A stretch of 64,000 nt of DNA, taken from Prosopocoilus inquinatus (taxonomy: Eukaryota; Arthropoda; Insecta; Coleoptera; Lucanidae). A program made the position numbers and the translations under genes. Positions 12,101 through 22,073 of this stretch are shown here, piece after piece; positions within the stretch are counted from its first letter, which is position 1, and each line of letters begins with the position of its first letter. The stretch covers positions 23,983,501-24,047,500 of the forward strand of contig CM069878.1 of the NCBI GenBank assembly GCA_036172665.1, read 5' to 3'. Below the pieces are notes generated by a model. That model was not told the DNA's origin. It ran no database searches and was given only the letters and a program-made list of their open reading frames with translations.

Positions 12101-13494
12101 TTAAATTATTGTGGACGGAGGTTAATTTCAATTAGGATATGCACAGGTTTATAAAAAAATAAATCATTAAAATTCACGTGAACAAATGAATTGAATTGAA
12201 TTACAAAAACAAATCATTTCTTTCATTATTAATTAATAACATTCTTAGAAGATATTAGGTAATTGTAATATACCTGTGATTCTTCAAGAAATTGTAACAA
12301 TTTAATTTTCACATCAAAAAAAAATTCGAGTTAAATAAGGCACTATGATCCATTCTTCTATTTTTTATATTAATATTAAACAATTTTCTTTTTCAATTTT
12401 AACGCTTAATTATTTTTTATAACTGAATTTTCTTTAGAAAAAATAAGATTAATTCAAAAAAAAATCTATCCCCGTTACCTGATCCAGAACTACATTTTTC
12501 GTTTTTATTTCCAAGATAAAAATATAAATACGCTATATATAAGAAAAAGTGTTTTATTGGTTTAAAAAAAATAATCGATGATGTCACATCAACTTATTCT
12601 ATTTAATTTTGTGTACCCCTAATTTAAAATAATTTAAATTAACGTAGTATTTCATTTGATCCTGTCAAAATAGAATCTATAAAACAAACTGTCACATACA
12701 ACACTGTACCTTTACAATTTAAAAATAAAACGAATAACAATAAATATTAAATGAATATTACTCTTTAAATACAAGCTAAGAGTCGAAATAAACCTTTGAA
12801 GAATTCTAATTCTCAAATATTGAAATATATATATTTTTTTTAATTAATAATTAATTACAAATCGAATTACGAATTACGAATATCTGTCAGGCAGATTAAA
12901 TACATTTCGCAAGCGGGATTACCTATCCGCAATGTTTGGCCACCTCCCTGTATTATGGGTCTCGACAGCTTAGCCTGAGCATTTACATTTTATTGCGGAG
13001 ACATTACTTTTTTCCAGCACTGTACACGTACACATATTTTGATTAAGGTAAAAAACCTAATGTAATGTACACGTAAAAATTAACTCTGCTTTCACGCACG
13101 AATATAGGGGATGTTGTAACAAATAAGTAATTTAAAATTTCAGAAAAATGATATAAAAACTTGAAAAAAAACATATTATTTTAAATAATATTAAAAAAAG
13201 AAACAAATCTTTTGATACGTGTAAATTCAAAATTTATATCTTCGTTTTAAGTATCATAAAACTACAAATTTTTCATTCAATTACCAAAAGTTCTAAACCA
13301 AAAAAAAAAAAAATAAAAAATTAAAGCTTTCCATGGGAATCATCAAGGCATACACAAAATTTGATATTCAAAATTATACACAGTTTTAAAAAAATATGTT
13401 ATAAATTTAATTTAATATTTTAAAATTTACGTTTAAAAAAAATCATTTAATTGTATAATTAACAAAGTACAAATTTATACGTTACCAGTTTCAT
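6189..13494 (-). CDS. RR-1 cuticular protein, three exons
   Basis: Structural protein of the chitinous cuticle, secreted by epidermal cells. Coding exons are 13494-13486 (ATG AAA CTG), 6860-6715 and 6594-6189. Introns are 13485-6861 (6.6 kb, donor GTAACG, acceptor TTTTCAG) and 6714-6595 (120 bases, donor GTGCGT, acceptor GTTTCAG). The joined product is 186 residues. Residues 1-16 ([16 protein letters not shown]) are a signal peptide. Residues 45-119 are the Rebers-Riddiford chitin-binding domain of RR-1 type, with DGSYSYSYQTGDG (46-58), [11 protein letters not shown] (81-91), WVADENGF (98-105) and HLPTPPPIP (111-119). The splice inside Ser52 rebuilds the family's usual SYSY motif, which supports the model strongly. 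The tail (about 139-170) is a Gln/Pro/Tyr repeat of unit PQYQQ, possibly used in cross-linking. Exon 1 was found by its signal-peptide fit, donor and TATA-linked promoter. A tiny first exon and a long first intron are common in this family. The protein looks intact. Confidence 0.9.
6967..7525. mobile_element. DNA-transposon remnant with terminal inverted repeats, in intron 1
   Basis: The ends are inverted copies: CAGGGTTTTCCAATTAGAGC starts at 6967 and its diverged complement ends at 7525. Both ends abut TA, the target of Tc1/mariner-superfamily transposases. About 30 bases of terminal repeat align with a few mismatches. Weak frames inside could be decayed transposase but I cannot identify them. 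It lies in the first intron of the cuticle gene. Confidence 0.6.
7526..10094. other. Intron-1 DNA without recognised features
   Basis: A+T-rich intronic DNA of the cuticle gene. I see no coding frame, no clear inverted repeat and no transposase motif. Confidence 0.5.
10095..10545. mobile_element. Short nonautonomous DNA element in intron 1
   Basis: The right end reads, on the minus strand, GGGTGATTCAAAATAAGTGT near 10542, and the left end near 10105 carries a worn counterpart around ATCCAACCCGTTAAGAACG. The interior (10140-10265) is about 80 percent identical by eye to 14530-14670, so at least two copies of this family lie in the window. No coding capacity. The left boundary is approximate. 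Confidence 0.5.
11492..13022. mobile_element. Tc1-like element with long terminal inverted repeats (no intact transposase)
   Basis: CAGTGCCCGAGAAAAGTAAA begins at 11492 and its complement (CAGTGCTGGAAAAAAGTAAT on the minus strand) begins at 13022, both next to TA. The inverted repeats extend 110-150 bases per arm and share CTGTCGAGAC and TCCCGCTTGCGAAATG. The right arm has about 30 extra bases. CAGTG plus a TA target is a Tc1-type signature. I found no transposase frame in the 1.5 kb, which is A+T-rich and contains another hairpin at 12073-12133. It lies in intron 1 of the cuticle gene. Confidence 0.7.
12073..12133. repeat. 30-base-arm hairpin
   Basis: A palindrome centred on 12103: AATTGAAATTAACCTCCGCC on the left pairs with the right arm at all but one position (12091/12115), with essentially no loop. 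A 13-base direct repeat TAGGATATGCACA occurs at 12025-12037 and again at 12133-12145, immediately after the hairpin. It could be a tiny foldback insertion or a replication template-switch product. Confidence 0.8.
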
Positions 13495-13525
13495 GATGAT
13501 TCTGTGTTTATCCAAAGGAAGCGCA

Positions 13526-13720
13526 CTTGACAGCGATAAATCCGGGGGCTCCGGATTTTATATACATGGTCCCCACCGAAGTTGCGAATCATCCCAGCAG
13601 ACACACCCACCCCAAACATGCACGGTTTAGGATCCGCGGAGGTCACGGCTTCAATTCCGCAAGACTTCGCAACTTCTTATCTCCGCGCCAGATTCAAGTA
13701 GGAGGATACAGGTGAAGTGT
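13526..13720 (-). promoter_or_regulatory. Core promoter and proximal region of the cuticle gene
   Basis: On the minus strand TATATAAAA occupies 13564-13556, which puts the start near 13530 and leaves a 5' leader of about 35 bases before ATG 13494. The next 150 bases upstream are much richer in G+C than the surroundings. They contain AGGTCA at 13640-13645 on the plus strand, a nuclear-receptor half-site. Cuticle genes are commonly controlled by ecdysone-cascade receptors such as FTZ-F1, so hormone-timed expression is a reasonable inference. Confidence 0.7.
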
Positions 13721-14490
13721 CGTTAAATGCACACGGAGCTGACGCAGATTTTTTTTTACTTTAAAAGTCAAACCGACAACGCTCTTCTTTCCCAATTGCC
13801 TTGGAATATTTTAATTTTTAGCATTCTGCTGCCACAGAGTTTCCTTTTTGGAAAATGCCAAGCGGTAACGCTTTTTGTGGTTTTATGTTGAGTACAACCG
13901 ATCACAAATGCGTAATATTATTGCAACAGTAACGCTTGTTAGTGAAAAATAATTCCTTTGCGAACGTATAATTACGTTTAATTAATAAAATTAGAATTCG
14001 TTATTACTGACATTTTTTAATTACATATTCAATTTATACATTGTTTGTATTCTTGCATCTACTACAGGATTTAACAAATGCAATTAATTTTTCTCACGAT
14101 CAAATATGTTCTCAATTATTTATGTAAACGTGCCTCCTGACTTCTTTTTCTTTATCTTGTATAATCTGTTTTTAAATATTTTGTTAAATATGTTACGTAC
14201 TTTAGTTTCTCGTCAAATTTCTTATCTTATAGATAATTGCTTTTGATACAACGATGTAATTCAGTATGTGCATTTTCATTTTTTTATTTTCTAAAAATAA
14301 AAAAAAAGTTATTAAAAATACTAAATAACAAAATCATGCATTTCCTTGTACACCAGGGAACTTGTGAGGGGTCAATGAATCTGTAGCGGTCAGCTGCGGG
14401 TCAAGTAACCTCTAGAGGTCTCTTAGGCTAGGATAACTTTCCTAGGATTTTATTGGCGAGTAAAATTTAACTTTTTCAATGACGTTTTAC
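13721..14490. other. Upstream intergenic DNA
   Basis: A+T-rich sequence upstream of the cuticle promoter. No gene or repeat is recognised. Enhancers for the cuticle gene could lie here but none is visible. Confidence 0.4.
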
Positions 14491-14494
14491 GCAT

Positions 14495-14690
14495 ACAGGC
14501 TGATTCAGAATGAGTGCCCGATCCGTTAGGAGCGTATTCACTAAAGTCATGCAAGCGTGAAATTGCAAGAAATAATTCCGTCAGAGGCATTTCAGAAATC
14601 AACCTCCTTTGAATCCAAAACGGAAATTATGATTCATTTCTAACGTATACATACCCAAGTCCGAAATTGCGTCTTAAACATTTTTTGCGC
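14495..14690 (+). mobile_element. Truncated second copy of the 10.1-kb nonautonomous element
   Basis: It starts with CTGATTCAGAATGAGTGCCC at 14499, the terminal sequence of the element at 10095-10545. It then follows that element's interior for about 165 bases (GAAATTGCAAGAAATAA, TCAGAGGCATTT, TTTGAATCCAAAA). The other end is missing. Confidence 0.55.
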
Positions 14691-14741
14691 AGAAAGTAAA
14701 AAACGTTTTATTGCCGGTTGCACCAATGTTTTAAGCAGAGA

Positions 14742-14905
14742 TTAAATTTAAGTCATGTTTAGAACATGACATTTTATGTAAATTCAATAAAACGTCTGAC
14801 ACATTCTAAAAGAATACTTAAATGAACTTTAAGTGTCAGTCAGAATGTAACTGACATTATACTCCCCAAGCATAAATGTCATGTTCTAAACATGACTTAA
14901 ACTTA
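14742..14905. mobile_element. Short inverted-repeat element (MITE-like)
   Basis: Arms of about 33 bases, 14742-14776 and 14873-14905, are near-perfect complements built around AAGTCATGTTTAGAACATGA. The left arm is itself palindromic. The flank GCCGGTTGCACCAATGTTTT resembles ends of common insect MITEs, so the true element may begin near 14712. No coding capacity. Confidence 0.65.
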
Positions 14906-14997
14906 AGTTTTACTTAAAATTTGTTTACCCAACTTCTTAGAATGGAATACAATTAGCAATATACATTTGCATTTTCTTACCAATATTTCTAATGATG

Positions 14998-15170
14998 AAC
15001 AGATAAAACGGCGACATTCTACGGTCGCTTTTTGACCTGACATTGCAGTAGGATACGTCGCCGCTGATGAAGCCCCAAACAGGACGAAAACAGCTATACA
15101 GAGACTGCTCGAGGTTTTCACTGCAATCAAAAACGATTTGCAACAATTTTTTTAAAATATTTTTAATAAA
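14998..15170 (+). repeat. Interspersed repeat with hammerhead-ribozyme-like core
   Basis: One of three copies in the window (also 30095-30455 and 39950-40460, both reversed). This copy has CTGATGA at 15064-15070, a possible stem (AGCCCC...GGAC), and GAAA at 15086-15089. That order is the conserved core of hammerhead ribozymes, which occur in Penelope-like and other retroelements. Helix III can be partly drawn (CAGC with a downstream GCTG in the other copies), but the cleavage triplet and helix I are not convincing. The repeat family is sure; the ribozyme is tentative. Confidence 0.45.
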
Positions 15171-15182
15171 ATAATCTCATGA

Positions 15183-15437
15183 TCTCGTCTTCAACTCTTT
15201 AACAGTGAAATGTCCTTTTTTATGAATTGCTTCTGTCAATTCATTTTCCATTGCTTTCCGGGCGGCTAATAACTCTGCTCCGTTAACATTCTTGTAAAGC
15301 ACGTCAACAGATAATCTTCAAAAGATTTGATTTTTAATAATTCCTTCATCACTTGTAATGTTTCTTCCTCTTCTTGTGCTTTATTAATTCCCAACACCAA
15401 GTTATCTTCTTGTAGAAGTCCAAACTGGTTGTTTACT
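15183..15437 (-). pseudogene. Unidentified decayed coding sequence
   Basis: On the minus strand two adjoining frames give protein-like sequence. The first (15437 to about 15307) includes QEDNLVLGINKAQEEEETLQ. The second, one base out of phase, includes GAELLAARKAMENELTEAIH and HFTVKELK, ending at TGA 15183. The composition (acidic, Lys/Glu-rich, helical) and the clean frame suggest a real former protein with one frameshift. I do not recognise the family. It could be a processed host pseudogene, an exon pair or part of a transposable element linked to the adjoining repeat. Confidence 0.35.
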
Positions 15438-16844
15438 TAAGGCATGTTGCATTTTTGAACCCTATGAGTTTCAATTCTCGTCTAGTGGATGTCTGTTAAT
15501 TGTGTCTAAGTTAAATCGAATCAAGAACATTGAGGAATTGTTGAACGGAAGTTTGAACAAAAACAAAAGCAAGAGAGAATGAAACTGATAATTCAAATAT
15601 AAAATAAAGTCAAATCGAAAAGGCAAAAGACGATCGGCAATTAAATTTTAAAGGAGGTCAAATGCAGGGGTGGGCCCTGGGCTACTACTGTTTGGGGGAC
15701 CTACCCAATACATATAATTTTATCCAAGTGTAAGTTTTGGGTTTGAGACGACTCATTCATCAATTTGTCGAAACTGATTTTTACTCTTTTTCTAAATATG
15801 CGAAATCATAGCCAAAAGACTTTTTTTTAATTTTAATCGATGCACTGGAATATACAAGCTACTTTTGGAAGTGTGGCTGAAAATGAACACAGATATAATA
15901 TGAAACAAAAAGGTGCGGATTAATTTTTCTTTTTCTTGTGTTCACATTGAAATGAAAAACAGTTTCCTAAATTACTAAAAATTGGTACACACGAATGATT
16001 TTGAATTTCTGCTAGTTTTTCAATATTCTGAAAAATGTGACATTTTTTCCTTAGTTGTGACTTTACTTTTTTGTTTCAAATTCAATAATTAAAACCACAA
16101 CCAAGGCAACAATTTGTCGAGACAACAGAAACAGAAACAGAAACAAAATGCATATTAAAAAGATCAGAAAATACGATAATCTGTCATACGAATCGATATT
16201 GTCTTAGTAGATACGAAAACTCATGACATGATGTTGAAAATTGATAGGTTTGTAATTTCTGGAGCTCCATAAATGTCTGCTAGTTTATTGAATACATTTT
16301 AGAGGCTTTGCTAGGGAAGATTAAATCTTGATTTGTGTAGTCAAAATGGTTCAATCCTATAAAAGCCGAGATATCAGTTGCACGTCCGAAAACAACCTGT
16401 ATAAACACTTATGCAGAGTTATAATAAAAAAATATTTTGTAACAAATATCATACAAATAAAAAGTAAAATGTATTAGGTATTACTTTTATTGACAAACAA
16501 GAAAACGCAACAACAAATTCTCCGATCAAGAATAAAAACTAAGGAAACAAACAAAACAAAGAAAAAATGTAATACTAAAAGCCATTCTATACTACCTAAT
16601 CATCATATTATCGTCACTAAAATGAGATTAGATCTGTAAAAGTCACATGAAAAATCAAACTGCGCAACTCAAATAGAAATTGAAACTATGTGAAGATATA
16701 TTTTATATTTATAAGTCAAATTCAAAATCAAAATCAAAAGGCAAATCAGATAGCGTAAAGCTATTTTTATTATCAATAAAAGATTATCTTAGAATCAATG
16801 CAAAACGAAGGACACGGAATTTAAATATTGCTGATCTGAAAAGA
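15438..16844. other. No gene recognised
   Basis: A+T-rich DNA without convincing frames. A run of ACAGAA units lies near 16120-16145. The piece ending in AACAACCTGTATA near 16390 looks like the terminus of a small DNA element, but its partner end was not found. Confidence 0.4.
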
Positions 16845-16980
16845 CTAAGGCCCGGTTTCACCATCACAGTTTAACTTTAAACTCAGTTTTATTCCTATGG
16901 AAACAATTATCCTTGCAATTGTTACCATGGGAATAAAGCGATGTTTAAAGTTAAACTGTGATGGTGAAACCGGGCCTTAA
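16845..16980. mobile_element. MITE, 135 bases, near-perfect terminal inverted repeats
   Basis: TTAAGGCCCGGTTTCACCAT (minus strand from 16980) and TAAGGCCCGGTTTCACCATC (plus strand from 16846) are the two ends. The complementarity runs inward about 38 bases to GTTTAAAGTTAAACTG. The centre is short and noncoding. GGCCCGGTTTCACCA termini are widespread in insect MITEs. Confidence 0.85.
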
Positions 16981-17108
16981 TGAATTGATTATTTATAATT
17001 TTAAACCACGATAGTTCAGTCGAAATGAAGATTATCATATATCTGCTTAAAATCTACAATCATGTATGTTATGCGAAAATACTGGCGGATCTGTATAAAA
17101 TGAACATA

Positions 17109-18398
17109 CGTGGGTTGCTGTAAAATTTTCTGGAATCCAGTAGATCTACAATTGTTAGCGTTATCAACTGTAATATTTGAAAAATTTGACGTTTTTCGCC
17201 TATAATTCTATGGACAGTTCCTATCCAAGTGAACTAGTTTTATTTGTACATCATTTGAGAAAAAGTAATTTTGTGTAAACATGGAAATCTCGCGTGAAAA
17301 TTTTCGTGTCATGATTTTCTAAGACTTCAAATGTGGTCTAACGCCGAAACAATGCCTCGATCAGCTTCATTTGGCTTTTGGATATGAAGCACCATCAAAG
17401 AGCAGTGTTTATAATTGGTTTGCCGAATTCCAGCATGGACGTACCTCTCTCAGTGACGAATTTCGTGAAGGTCGTCCATCAACATTTGTTGTTGCCACTA
17501 ATGTAGATGCTGTGCGTGAAATGCTTGAGCGAGATCGACATGTGACATATCGTGAGATTCAAGCATCCTTACGCATTGACATGAAAGCAACACACCAGAT
17601 TTTGCGTGATCATTTGAACGTACGAAAGCTTTGCAGTCGTTAGATCCCACACAATTTAACAGAAGCGCAAAAGCAGGGTCGTGTCAAATGGTGCGAAGAA
17701 ATGCTCAAGAAATTCAATGGAGGTCGTTCAAATTTAGTTTATAACATCGTTACTGGGAAGAAACGTGTATCTATTCGTACGAGCCAGAAAGTAAACAACA
17801 ATCTACCGTTTGGGTATTTCAAAATGAACCAAAACCAACAAAAGTTGTCCGTTCACGCAGTGTTGCGAAGCAAATGATTGCTTGTTTCTTTGGTTTAACT
17901 GGACATATAGTAACCGTGGCTTTAGAGGATCAAAAAACCGTGAATGCTGATTGGTATACTACAATTTGTTTGCCGGAAGTCATCGATCAAATAAGAAGAA
18001 ACAATCGAAATCGACGAATTATGCTCCATCATAACAACGCCAGCTCTCACTCAGCCCGTCAAACAGTCGATTTTTTGTTCAAGAAAAATGTTGAATTAAT
18101 GACTCATTGTCCATATTCACCCGATTTATTACCTAATGATTTCTTTTTGTTCTCAAATGTCAAAAATAAAATGCGTGGTGAGCGATTTTCGTCGGCTAAA
18201 GCAGCGGTTGAAACATTCCGGGCACTGGTTTCTGAGGTACCATCTTTAGAGTGGAAAACGTGCTTTAGAAACTAGTTCGAGCGTATGCAAAAGTATATTG
18301 ACGTCAAAGGCGAATACTTCGAAAAACAATGATACCGTTTACCAAATTTCATATGCGTTTTTTCATACCGTTTCCAGAAACTTTTCCGACAGCCCACG
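17109..18398 (+). mobile_element. Mariner element, copy 1
   Basis: A 1,290-base element flanked by TA on both sides (17107-17108 and 18399-18400). Terminal inverted repeats of about 28 bases start CGTGGGTTGCTGTAAAATTT (left) and CGTGGGCTGTCGGAAAAGTT (right, minus strand). It contains one transposase gene, inactivated. Two more copies of the same family are at 25043-26180 and 41554-42817. Confidence 0.95.
17281..18332 (+). pseudogene. Mariner transposase (D,D34D), inactivated
   Basis: Cut-and-paste transposase of the IS630/Tc1/mariner superfamily, starting at ATG 17281. The N-terminal half is two helix-turn-helix DNA-binding modules (SSVYNWFAEFQHGRTSLSDE; HVTYREIQASL; WIPHNLTEAQK region). The catalytic core has a first-Asp region disrupted at 17755-17765, a second region HHNNASSHSA where copy 3 keeps HLDNASSH (so the catalytic Asp is Asn here), and YSPDLLPNDFFLF with the third Asp 34 residues on. 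Damage: stops near 17320, at 17641 (WIPH becomes *IPH) and at 18273 (RNW becomes RN*), and a frameshift at the first Asp. Intact relatives are about 345 residues. The copy is dead but mobilisable in principle because its termini survive. Confidence 0.92.
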
Positions 18399-18845
18399 TA
18401 ATAGAAGCCTTAATACCCTCTTAACAAATCTTACTTTAGAGAAATAACGTCTTCGAAACAACATTCTCGACCAGCTCTTATTTCTAGAAAAACATCTGTT
18501 GTATGACGACTAGATTTTAAGGTGTTCAATATTTTTTTTCCTCTCCTTAGAATTTAAGTTTGCTTGTAAATAATCACATTCTATATCTCAAATATTTTTG
18601 ATGTAAGAAGATTAATTTAATTTAAATTTTTAAACTCTCAATATTATACTTCGATAATCTAATAGTTTGGTTAATATTGGTGTATCCCTCTTCCAACAGT
18701 ATGTGTAGATATACTGGTTCTATTTGACTTTATTAAAATTTCTTAGTTATAAACCAATCGTATTTTGTCTCCATTTGATTCAATTCGACTTTTATTTTAT
18801 ATTTGAGTTATCAGTTTGATTCCCTCTTGTTTTTTTCAATTTGAC

Positions 18846-19021
18846 TAATGCTGAGTTTTCACACCTCTGGCGTACAACATCTAGCATTCGAAATCCTATT
18901 CATGATTCGTTGATTTCAAATTTCTGAATGTTTCCACGTTCGAAAATTTTAAATAAAGCAATCAGAAAAAGGATTTAGAATGCCGGACATCGTACACCGG
19001 AGGTGTGGAAACTCAGCATTA
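18846..19021. mobile_element. MITE with about 50-base terminal inverted repeats
   Basis: TAATGCTGAGTTTTCACACC starts at 18846 and TAATGCTGAGTTTCCACACC starts on the minus strand at 19021. Pairing extends about 50 bases with scattered mismatches (CGTACA, GCATTC). The 176-base element is noncoding. Confidence 0.85.
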
Positions 19022-19429
19022 TTGTGAAGTGTTACATATTATTTCATTTCGTTCTATCTTTATCACCGATCGTCTTTTATTTTGCTTTTTTAATTCCTTA
19101 CTTGACTTTATTTAATTCTTTCCACGATGTATGAATTTTTAATCCATCGTGGAAACTAAACAGCGGATAAATACGATATTTTCAAGACGATCATCTTTTT
19201 TCAAAAGACGTTCGGACCCGTCAATTTCGTCTAATTTTTATGCCCTTTCCAGAAACTATTTTTAACAAATAACTGGGCAAGTATTAATTTTGTTTATTAC
19301 TTTTTAATAGTACATTCCCAATTAGACAAAATACACGGGTACGAGGGTTTTTTTTTAAATAATCGTTTTGTAAATATCGAATTTATTCGCTCCTTAGTTG
19401 CCTCGCTGTGTAATTAATTGATCGACTTT

Positions 19430-20240
19430 TGTTTTTTCTTTTATTCGGTTTCATTTAATTCATTTTTATTTTTTCGGTTTATTTTTCATTCGACAGGATT
19501 TTATACTTTAATTGTCAACTGATTTTTGTGTTTCTTTTAATTTACTCGATTTGAGTTTATTTTACATTTTAATTCCTTCGATCGATCTTTTGTGCGATTT
19601 GATTTTATTTATTGATTATCAATTGATCGTCTTTTGTTTTTGGTTTTTTTTATTTCTTCGATTTGAATTTATTTAACACTTGAATCCTTTTTATCCATTG
19701 TCATTTTTGTTTTCTCTTTTATGCAATTTGATTTTATTTATTGATCGTCTTTTGTGTTTGTTTTATTTACTCGATTTATTCTACATTTTAATATCCCTTC
19801 GATGATTCGCCATTTTTGTTTTCTCTTTTATGCGGTTTGATTTTATTTATTAATTGATCGTTATTTGTTTTCGGTTTTTATTTCGTTTACTGGATTTGCA
19901 TTTATTTTAATTCCTTCGATCCACGATGGCCCTTTTTATTTTCTCTTTTATACGATGTGATTTGATTTTTTAATTATGTTTTTTAACATTTTTCTTTCGT
20001 TTGACTTTATTAGATTTATTTTTCATTATTAATTGTTATTTATTTTTTTTATTTACACAGTTTAAGTTTATTTCTTTTTAATCTTTAATATTTGCTGATT
20101 AAATTTTTGCTTGTCAATATTTATACCGATTTGACTTATTCTTAGTTTTACATTTTTTATTTTCGTGTATCTTCATCTGCGATCGGCTTTTGTTTTTATT
20201 TTATTAGATTTGACGACATTTTATTTTTATTTTAATTATG
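19430..20240 (+). repeat. Degenerate T-rich tandem repeat, unit about 110-130 bases
   Basis: Phrases such as TTTGATTTTATTTATTGATC, GTCTTTTGTTTT, TTTACTCGATTT, CCTTCGAT and TTTTGTTTTCTCTTTTATGC recur in the same order. The TTTGATTTTATTTA phrase sits near 19599, 19729 and 19838 with a weaker match near 19955, so spacing is 109-130 bases. Copies are diverged and strongly strand-asymmetric (T-rich plus strand). Weaker echoes reach back to about 18730. No coding sense. Confidence 0.65.
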
Positions 20241-20397
20241 AATTAATCGTCTTTTTTTCTCTTTTTATAAAAATCCTTAATTTATATAGTTACCTTTTTA
20301 TTTCATAGTTTTATTTTCATTTCACATTTTTATTCTTTTGTTCCGATAATTCCATTTTTACTTTTTTAAAATTATGTAGTATTTTTTGCTTTTTATA

Positions 20398-20489
20398 ATG
20401 CAAAGAAGACAAACTTCTTCGCCTACCCCAAAGACACAGCAAAAATTTATTGCCCGGGACCTCCTCGCAACTATTAAGGCCGCCTCTGC
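20398..20489 (+). other. Candidate small coding exon
   Basis: In a very T-rich region this short piece has balanced composition. ATG at 20398 opens 30 codons (beginning MQRRQTSSPTPKTQQKFIAR) and ends at a good donor, GTAAGT, at 20490. No downstream exon was found, and a pyrimidine-rich tract followed by AG just upstream would also allow an internal exon. The peptide is not recognised. A fossil transposon piece is equally possible. Confidence 0.2.
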
Positions 20490-20499
20490 GTAAGTTAAC

Positions 20500-21690
20500 A
20501 TACGAGAACAAGCCCAAAAGTTACAGCAACACATTACATGGGAACACTTTTTGTTCACTTGTTATAAATCATTTCTTCTTTCTGTTTCTCTTTGAATTAT
20601 TTTCAAAGTAACCTTTCAAAACAGCCTTTATGCAGTACTATTCTTTTTTTATGTCATTTTTTTGTGTCTAACGTAGTTCGTTGTTTTTCTTTTCTTTATT
20701 TCTGTTTCTTTTTAGAAGATTTCCAGTACATCTTGAAAGTTCGCTGTGTGATTTGATCATTAGGTTTTTTTAATTTACGTCCTTTAGTAGCGCCAACGAA
20801 AACCTTTCGAAACCTTTCCCGAGGAGTTTCTATGGTATTCTATACCTTAACATCCTGCAGTTCAAAAGTCTCAATATTTTAAAACTTAAAGTTTGGTCCC
20901 GCACCACACAGCTTTTTTTTATTGTTATCCAAAGTTTCTGATACAATTCGTTAGGAATCCTTACGTTTTTATCCAAAATTCCAAAAGTTTACAGCATTTC
21001 AATTAGATACCCGCAACTAATTATTAACGGGATAACACGGTATTTCATCAAAGAAGCAAAGTTAATAGCATTTTTTTCTTATGAGTAGCAACAATAAAAC
21101 AGGTTTCACAATGTCCAGTAAATTTTTCGATCTTTCAGAATCTCATCATTATTAGATTGTGAACTTGAGTGGCTGGCGAGGTGCGATCTAAGGAATTCTA
21201 AAAGTTATTTAAGAAAAGAAAAACTTTTTACATCTAATACATTATGGTGTTTTCATTTTATGACCGACTACTTTTTATTCTAGCTATTAAACTCACACTT
21301 ATAGATTGTTTCTCACTTGACAATGAATCAGAATGAGGGAAAATAAATGCAATTCAGCACAAGGCCACGTTTGCTAATAATAAACAACAGTTACGTCAAG
21401 TCATTTAAGAAAATATGACAGCCCTAAGGATTAGTTTATGTTTTTGTTAATATCTCCCCTAAAAATAAAAATTTTTCGGGCATATAAACAAAAATTAGCC
21501 CTAATAACTTGAAAACAAATGACAATCGGAGGTTTCTGTTTGCGTCAAAAACTTTGATTTAAAAAAGTGTCTGAACAATGTAAAAGTTTAGAAGAGGTCA
21601 CATCAGGTGTTATCGAGTTATTGAGGAATATTGAAATCATCAAATTTAGGTTTTCTTAAATTATCCCAAAATTTAAAAAAAGTTATGGTG
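20500..21690. other. No gene recognised
   Basis: A+T-rich sequence with no convincing frame, inverted repeat or transposon motif. Confidence 0.45.
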
Positions 21691-21692
21691 AA

Positions 21693-21917
21693 TTAGAAAT
21701 GGGATTTATTGCGAGCATTGAATTCTGCAAAACATTCCCCATTTAACCGTTGCTCTATGTCTTCTAATAACCGAGATGCCAATGATGGGCATCGAAATGT
21801 GGACACAGTGTATATGCGGTACTGATTTCGCGGAGCATCTGGCCTGGAGAATTCCGTCGGTGGATACATTTCGAACGTTGGCCGAACGTTCGAGATTCTG
21901 GCGCATGCATGACGCAT
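21693..21917 (-). pseudogene. Possible hAT-type transposase fragment
   Basis: A 74-codon minus-strand frame in an island of higher G+C. Its middle (RNQYRIYTVSTFRCPSLASR, then LLEDIEQRL) is reminiscent of the hAT segment in which a YY/YR pair precedes a stretch ending in L...LE.RF, before the C-terminal dimerisation domain. The match is by eye, short and weak. The plus strand is also open here, so coding strand and identity are uncertain. No terminal repeats were found around it. Confidence 0.25.
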
Positions 21918-22073
21918 TAGATCGTCACAATATGCAGCTTATACAAGCGTCCTCTTTTAGATTTAAATAATCTATTACATACTAGGACATCTTCATTCCA
22001 CAGCATATTGATTTTATTTAAACGCTTGAAGCACATAAATATCGCGCCATTTTAACTAACAGTTAAACGGATT

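Noticed and set aside
13527..13715. A 62-codon plus-strand frame in a G+C-richer block
   Set aside because: It overlaps the TATA box and proximal promoter of the cuticle gene on the other strand and has no protein motif.
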